DNA of 64,000 nucleotides from Scilla litardierei (lineage: Eukaryota > Streptophyta > Magnoliopsida > Asparagales > Asparagaceae), in NCBI GenBank assembly GCA_030789695.1, contig CM061142.1, positions 48,735,987-48,799,986 on the forward strand. Reading direction: 5' to 3'. This document shows, piece after piece, positions 55,501 through 62,602 of the stretch. A program made the translations under genes and the position numbers. The stretch's first letter is position 1, and every line of letters begins with the position of its first letter. Under the pieces are notes generated by a model, which did not search any database, was not told the origin of the DNA, and saw nothing but the letters and a program-made list of their open reading frames with translations.

Positions 55501-58500
55501 CTTAGTGAAGAGCTCGTTGGGCTAATCTTTATGGACCCATACATTTATAGGTACCGAAGTCTTAAGAATTTCTATTTCAGGTCCCCTTGAAAGAAACTTG
55601 GATATTGGACTGCGGATGCTCCAAACATATAATTAGCAACCCCAGACTCTTAAATTCGCTTCAAATGAAGAACGAGAGAACAGTAACATTTGTAAATGAC
55701 AAGGAAAAAATTGTTGGCATCAGTAATGTTGGTGAAAAATATAAACTCTTTATTGAAGATGTTAGCGTAGTCTATGGTTTAAAACATAATCTTATTAGTA
55801 TCAGTCAATTATCAATAAAAGCTATAGTGTTGTTTTTATTAGTGATGTGTGCTTAGTATATGATAGTTTTATTCAAGATATTTTGATTAAAGGTAGACGT
55901 ATAGAAGATATTTATCATTATGCTTGCATGATAATGATTCAGGTATGATTGGTAGCCTCATCCAATGACCCTCTTCTATGGCATAGAAGATTTGGTCATG
56001 TAAATATTAAGAACATGAATAAGGTATCAAAGAAGGATTTGGCACAAGGTTTGCCTAAAATAAATTTTAAACTTGGAAAGATTTGTGAGTCTTGTCAACA
56101 TGGCAAATTGCATAAAAGCACCTTTAAGAGTATAGAAGCTCTAAATTCCGTAGGCCACTTGAACTCCTTTATATGTATTTGTTTGAACCTACTAGAGTTT
56201 TCTCTCTTAACAGTAGTAAATATGCAATTGTAATTGTTGATGATTACTCTAGATATACTTGAATGTTATTTTTAGTTAATAAGAATGATGCCCTAAGTGA
56301 ATTTGAAATATTTTTCAAATGTATTTAAATATTGCACTCTTTAAAAATTATTTCGATCCATACTGATCATGGAGGTGAATTTGAAAATGACTCTTTTCAA
56401 AAAAAATGCAAAAATCACACAGTTACACATAACTTTGCTTTTCCTAGAGCTGCTCCACAAAATGGGGTATTTGAGAGGAAAAACAGAACACTCCAAGAGT
56501 GTACATGCACAATATTCTGTGAAAGCAACCTTCCAAAATACTTTTGAGCAGAAGCAGTTTCCATAGCATGATATATTCAAAACCGAGTACTTATTAGACT
56601 ACTATGCCCGAAAATTCATATAGTATCTTACTTTCGTGTCTTTGGTTGTAAATGTTATATTCTTAACACCAAGAATAACTTAGATAAATTTGACTCCAAA
56701 GCAGATGAATGAATCTTTATCGGTTATTCCTTGTGCAGTAAGGCATATAGGATTTACAATAAAAGAACTCTAACTATTGATGAGCCACATCATGTTTCTT
56801 TTGATGGATCCATTAGTAGTGCTTTTCGGAATATAAATGATAATTATATGCATATTGATAACTCCCTAAAACAACCTGCTATTGATAATTCATCTACTTC
56901 ACTACCTAGAGCTTTTAATGAAGCTACACATCATCCACATACACAAGTAATTGGTAGAATAGAGGATAGTGTTAGAACTAAAAGACAAATTGAACATATG
57001 ACAAATGTTGCATTTGTGATCATCCAGTCATCGATACAAAGTGAGTATACAAGAAACAAGCTCAATGAAGATGGACATGTGGTAAGAAACAAAGCAATGT
57101 TAGTTGCACAAGGCCACAGTCAAGAAGAATGTATTGATTTCGACGAAACTTTAACTCATGTAGCTAGATTAGTATCAATTAGGATGTTACTCGCATTTGC
57201 GGCATTCAAGAATTTTAAATTATATGAGATGGATGTAAAAATGCATTTCTTAATGATTACATTAAGAAAGAAGTATATGAAGAACAACCACATGAGTTTG
57301 AACATGAAAAACATTCTAATCATGTGTATAAATCGAAAACAGCTTTATATGGCTAAAACAAGCTATTAGAGTTTGGTATGTAAGACTTAGGAAGTTTGTA
57401 ATTGGTTCTACCCATAATAAAATAGATAATACATTGTTTATAAAAATAATTGGAGATGATATAATTCTTATACAAGTATATGTTGATAACATTATATTTA
57501 GCTCTACTAACGATAATCTTTGCCAAGAATTTGCCATGTGTATGCAAGATAAATTCGAAATGAGCCACATGAGCAAACTCAACTATTTCTTAAGACTCCA
57601 AATTAAGCGGTCAAAGGAAAGAACATTCATCGATCAAACCAAGTACGCTAAGGAATTACTCAAAAGGTTTCTAATGGAGGACTCATCTGGGAAGGACACA
57701 CATATGGCAACAGCCATGCCCTTAGATAAGGATGAAAATAGTAAGAGTAGATCAGAAGTGTACCGAGGTATGATAGGTTTTTTACGTTATCTTACAACTA
57801 GTAGCCAAGACATTATATAGTATATGTGTACGTGCTAGGTTTCAGCCAGATCCTGAGGAATCTTACCTTAGGACAGTAAAGCATATACTTATGTACCTTA
57901 AAAACTACTTCAAATTTTGGTTTATTTTATCCAACAGAAAGCACATTTGATTTATTATCATATAGTAATTCTGATTTTGTTGGTTGCAAAACCATACTAA
58001 AAAGCACAAGTGAAACTTGTCATTTTCTTGGACATTCACGTGTTTCATGATTTAGTAAAAAGTCATTATCCACTCCTGATATAGAGTATATAGCTGTCGG
58101 ATTAGCATGTGCTCAGATCTTATGGATGAGACAAGTCAACTGATTTCGGAATTAAGTGGCATATGTCATTTACTGTGATAACAAAAGTTATCAATCTGAC
58201 AAAACATCATATTTTACACCCTAGGATAAAACACAGATTTTTTGATGATCACCATCACAGGACAAAGGTAGAATTGTGATATATTTCTAAAGAACATCAA
58301 GTGGCAAGGATACTCACTAAAGCACTCAAGATAGGCATATTTATCGAATTACATAGAAACCTTGTCATTATTAGTGTGAAAGAACTTTAGTTGTTTATGC
58401 TTACTTTTCTATGCATGATATATTTATCATCTCTTTTATAATTGCTTCTTTTCGATCATGACAAAAGGGGAAGAAATGTGTGGAATGAATACAATATAAT

Positions 58501-61500
58501 TCATATTCATGATTCTAACACGTTGAATTTAACTGACACACCCGTGATGTAATATGAAACTTTAATCATGATTATTCTAACATGCTAAGATGCAGTGAGA
58601 GTTCAAAAGTTATCTTAAAAACAATGCATCGATGTAGGGGGAGTAAGTATGTTTGTTTAATATCTCCGTACTATTTTATATTTTATATCATTTGTTTACT
58701 ATTTCATATTTTATATCATTTGTTTGTCATCATTAAAAAAGCGGAGAATGTTGGATATTGAGTACCCCAAGTATAGTTTTGATTATGATTAAACAAATGA
58801 AGATACTAATCTTAATTATTGAGTGGGTATGTTATAAAGATTGTTTCTATAAGATGAGTTCAAATGAAAATTTCAACAAGACTTTTGGTGCATGCTCGAA
58901 GCAATGAAGACATTCGAAAGGAGCATGTGGTCAAGATAGAATGTGAAGGAGACACACTCAAAGGCAATAAGAGCTCAAGGTTCTAAGGTACGGAGATGGA
59001 GGACTTCAAGCTATACCAAGTCAAGATGGTATATCTTTGATGTATTTTGTATTTTAGTCCATGTCCTTAGAATTTATATACGCCTTGGCGATTGAAGCTC
59101 CACACTTAGAATAACATTTGTAATGCATAAAATTATTTTGAAATATTTTATATATTGTATCATACTCTCATATGATACTAATTCAAGTATCAGAAGAATA
59201 GTCGACTCTCCATTCTATAGGAGTCGACCATTGGAGCTTAACTGCTTCTGAGTATGTTCGGCCACTGCCAAGGTAGTCGATTCCTGTAGCCAGATTAGTT
59301 GACTCCCGAGGTAGTAGTCGACTTTCTGGTGTACCGAAATCGACTCTCAGTCCCCCATGGTAATTTTAACTGCTTCCTTGATTGACGCAATTTTGTCGAT
59401 TATAACCGTTGGGTGATGATTTTGTGAATCTGTTTTGTATGAAAATCATCTCAATATATAGAGATATTTTTGCAAGAGTTATAATAATAGCAATATAAGA
59501 TTTATTCAGTAATTTCAAAGCAATTTTCAGGTGTTTCAAAGCTTTTCATCTCGCTCTTGCTCTCATTTTTCAAGACCATTTTGTGTTAATTTTCTTCCAT
59601 AGCTTTTAAGCAATTTCTGGCCTTCTTAAATCTAAATCTCTAAAGCTTAATCTCTATCATTTTGAGATTAGATCAAGTTGTTTTTTTATTCTCAATGGTT
59701 TTAATTTATTATTATTTCTTGAGATCAAAAAAATTATAACCACTTATACACGCGAGCTTCAATCGATCAGTTATAGGAGGCATCGTAACCTCTTCAAAAG
59801 TGTAAGTAAAATCCACACAATGGTGTGGTGGTAAGTTTTGATACTTGGTGATTGTACTTTATGAAAAGCATCTTGCACGATATCCTCACTTGGTGAGTGA
59901 GGTTGTTGTGATTGTTGTGTAAGCCCTCTTATTAGAGAAAATGCATGGGTGAAAATCCTTGTAGGTAGACAAGGTGTTGGGAAGCCCTCAATTTTGAGGC
60001 AATGTTCAACCGGTGCTTGGGACTAGACCAGCCCCCGGGTGGGTGAACTAATATAAATCTCTGTGTTTGCGACTGTCATTGTCTCCCGATCCATATACCC
60101 TTTTTACTTGCAATTGTTATTGCTTGTTTTCATATGTGCATTGACTCTTGATTGCATGTATTTGGGTGGTTGATTAAGTACCTAGCGAGGTTAAACTCGT
60201 AGGAGACTTCAACAATCTTTTAGATGGGTTTGATAATTTTTTAATTAAGTGATTATGTTTAACAATACCATTCAATCCCCTTCTAGTATTGCTTGCCATC
60301 TACAGGATCCCAACAAAAACAAGTTACACCCTCTACAAAAAAATCATGTAGAGTGGTACGTCTTTAATATCATGAGCTTATGAGATCATTTAAGAGATAT
60401 CAAGTGGCACTCCTGATTTGCCAGATTATCACAAGTATCAAGAAATTAATTTAATAAAATTGAGTGTTTAACCCGCCTAACCATGATGTCCGGTTCAACC
60501 TCAATGTGGCTGTTCCTTACTGCAGGGACCACAACCGCAACATTTTGCCCTTCTCTTCACCGACACAATTGTGTGTACAATAAGTATCGCTGTTAACCTT
60601 TGATCTTTGATATAAACTTCAAATCGTCGATCAAACAAGGAAGAAAGGCCTACAAGTAATGCATAAATTGATATTTTTTAACTAGTTTAAGTATAAGAGG
60701 CAATGCCCGTTTCCAAATTAGTCAATGTTGCTTACGAGGGGTTTAAGTTAAATGATCATTTCAAAGTCTAACTATTGTTATCCAAGCTCATATTGTCATG
60801 TTCATGATCTGGAAATATGTCCTAGTCCCCATAAGATCAAGATAAGGATTTGTAAAAATCTATTGAACTGTCATGCTCTCCCGCCCGACACAGTTATCCA
60901 CCATATTCCTACTCCAATTGTCAAAGTTGCTGCTTCTCCCTAATGCCACTGTAGGTGCTCCTAAACCCATGCATGATAATTCCATAGATGATCCTGCTCC
61001 CACCCTATCAACATCATCTTCCTCATGCGCCCACTGCTGCAGCCTTTAATTTTGATCCTATAGCTGCTCCTTCTGCTCACATGCCTGCTAATATACCTTA
61101 AATTTCTAGCTGATCCTACTACACCGAAATGCTGCAGACTTTAATTTTGGTACCGCAGCTGCTCTGGTTGCTCGCACTTCTTTCTTACACACCTTCAATA
61201 CCTGCTCCTAAGCCAAATGAAATGCATGTTCTTATTCCTGCCATAGTTGCTGGTGCTCCTTGTAATAGCACTCTATTTACTACGCAAATGGTATTATGGC
61301 TCCTAATACCGATAATAATGATGGCAATAAAGTATCGGAATGTTAAAAAGAATCAGAAAATCCAACAGCTGCGTATATAAATCAAGCTGGATAAGTTGCT
61401 TTGATCCTTAAGATATGCGGAATCAGTTATAAATATAAAATTTATAGTGGGTGAATGTATTACCAGATGAATCTTGTCTGGCTTCTGCCCAAGTGATGGA

Positions 61501-62559
61501 CGCCCGCTTGACTTATCAGCTGATCCGGAATTTGGCACTGCCGCTGAGAAAAGACTCTCCAGTTCAGACATGTCAAATTGTGGAGCCCTACAAGGGGCGG
61601 GGAACAAATAAATATTGGAAAATGTATGCGCTAGTGATCAAGAAAGTCAGTAAAACCATTGTTCAGCTAGTGTAGAAAACTAGATACTTTGATGCTTCCT
61701 CAGGTTTTTGTGTCTCAGCCCATAGACTTCCCTGCATAGCTCTTGTTACTTTAACCCAATGCAATGGTTTCAAAGACGCCTTCTTGGATGATGATTGGGT
61801 AGATTGCCGGGAACTTGTGCGACTAACGCTTCGTCCTTTCGCTCCCAATGAAGCACTCGATGGACCATTCATCCCATTAGGTGGAGGTGGAGGTCCCCTG
61901 CTCCCCGAAGAGGGAGGGGGAGATGGTACAGCACTAGGTCCCTTGAATGGAGAATGACTCGGTGGTGGTGGTGGCACTGCGGGAACATTAGGCGACATCT
62001 GTGAAGGAGAACCACCCAAATGTTTCGATGAAAGTTGAGGTGGTGGAGGTGGAGGTGGTGCTGAAGATGTAGGCCCTGATCGTGGAGGGAGTGGAGGTGG
62101 AGGGGCATTAGACATCTTCATAGGTGGTGGTGGGGGTGCAGGAGGAGTTGATGAAGAAACCAATGGTGAAGGACGAGGAGCAGGAGCTGATGAAGAAACC
62201 AGAGGTGATGGGGGGATTGGTTTTACATCGGAAAGTATCCGGGAGGTAGGTGGAACATGAACGCTTGTATCAGATTTCGGAGATAAGGCAGATGGTACTC
62301 TCCGAATGGATGGGCGTGGTGGTGGTGGTGGTGGTGGTGGTGGTGAAGGGGCGGAAGGGGACATAACACTAGAAGGTTTAATTGGCTTTGAAGTTGGACG
62401 TTCTGGAGTTTGTGGTGCTTGTGGCAATTGGAATGGTTTTTGCAAGGATGGAGGAGGCGGTGGTGGGGGCGGTGGTGGGGGTGCTGACATTAATGGTGAC
62501 ATTGGCGGTGATGGCGGGGGTGGTGCTGATGCTGGTGCTGCTGACCTCATTGGTCTCAT

Positions 62560-62602
<43 letters not shown>

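Larger units (their letters stand above)
52331..60315 (+). mobile_element. Ty1/copia (Sirevirus-like) retrotransposon 2
   Basis: The LTRs are 52331-53952 (1,622 bp) and 58749-60315 (1,567 bp), flanked by AAGAC and AAAAC (a 5 bp target duplication with one change). Inside: primer site, gag with coiled coil, protease, integrase, RT, RNase H and several purine tracts. It is antisense to the formin. Stops, a deleted zinc knuckle and a mutated YVDD box make it inactive. Long LTRs, a coiled-coil gag and multiple purine tracts fit Sireviruses. Confidence 0.9.

Noticed and set aside
60752..61380. Pro/Ala-rich short frames resembling the integrase-RT linker of copia polyproteins
   Set aside because: No catalytic or structural motif is present on either side, so the assignment cannot be supported.
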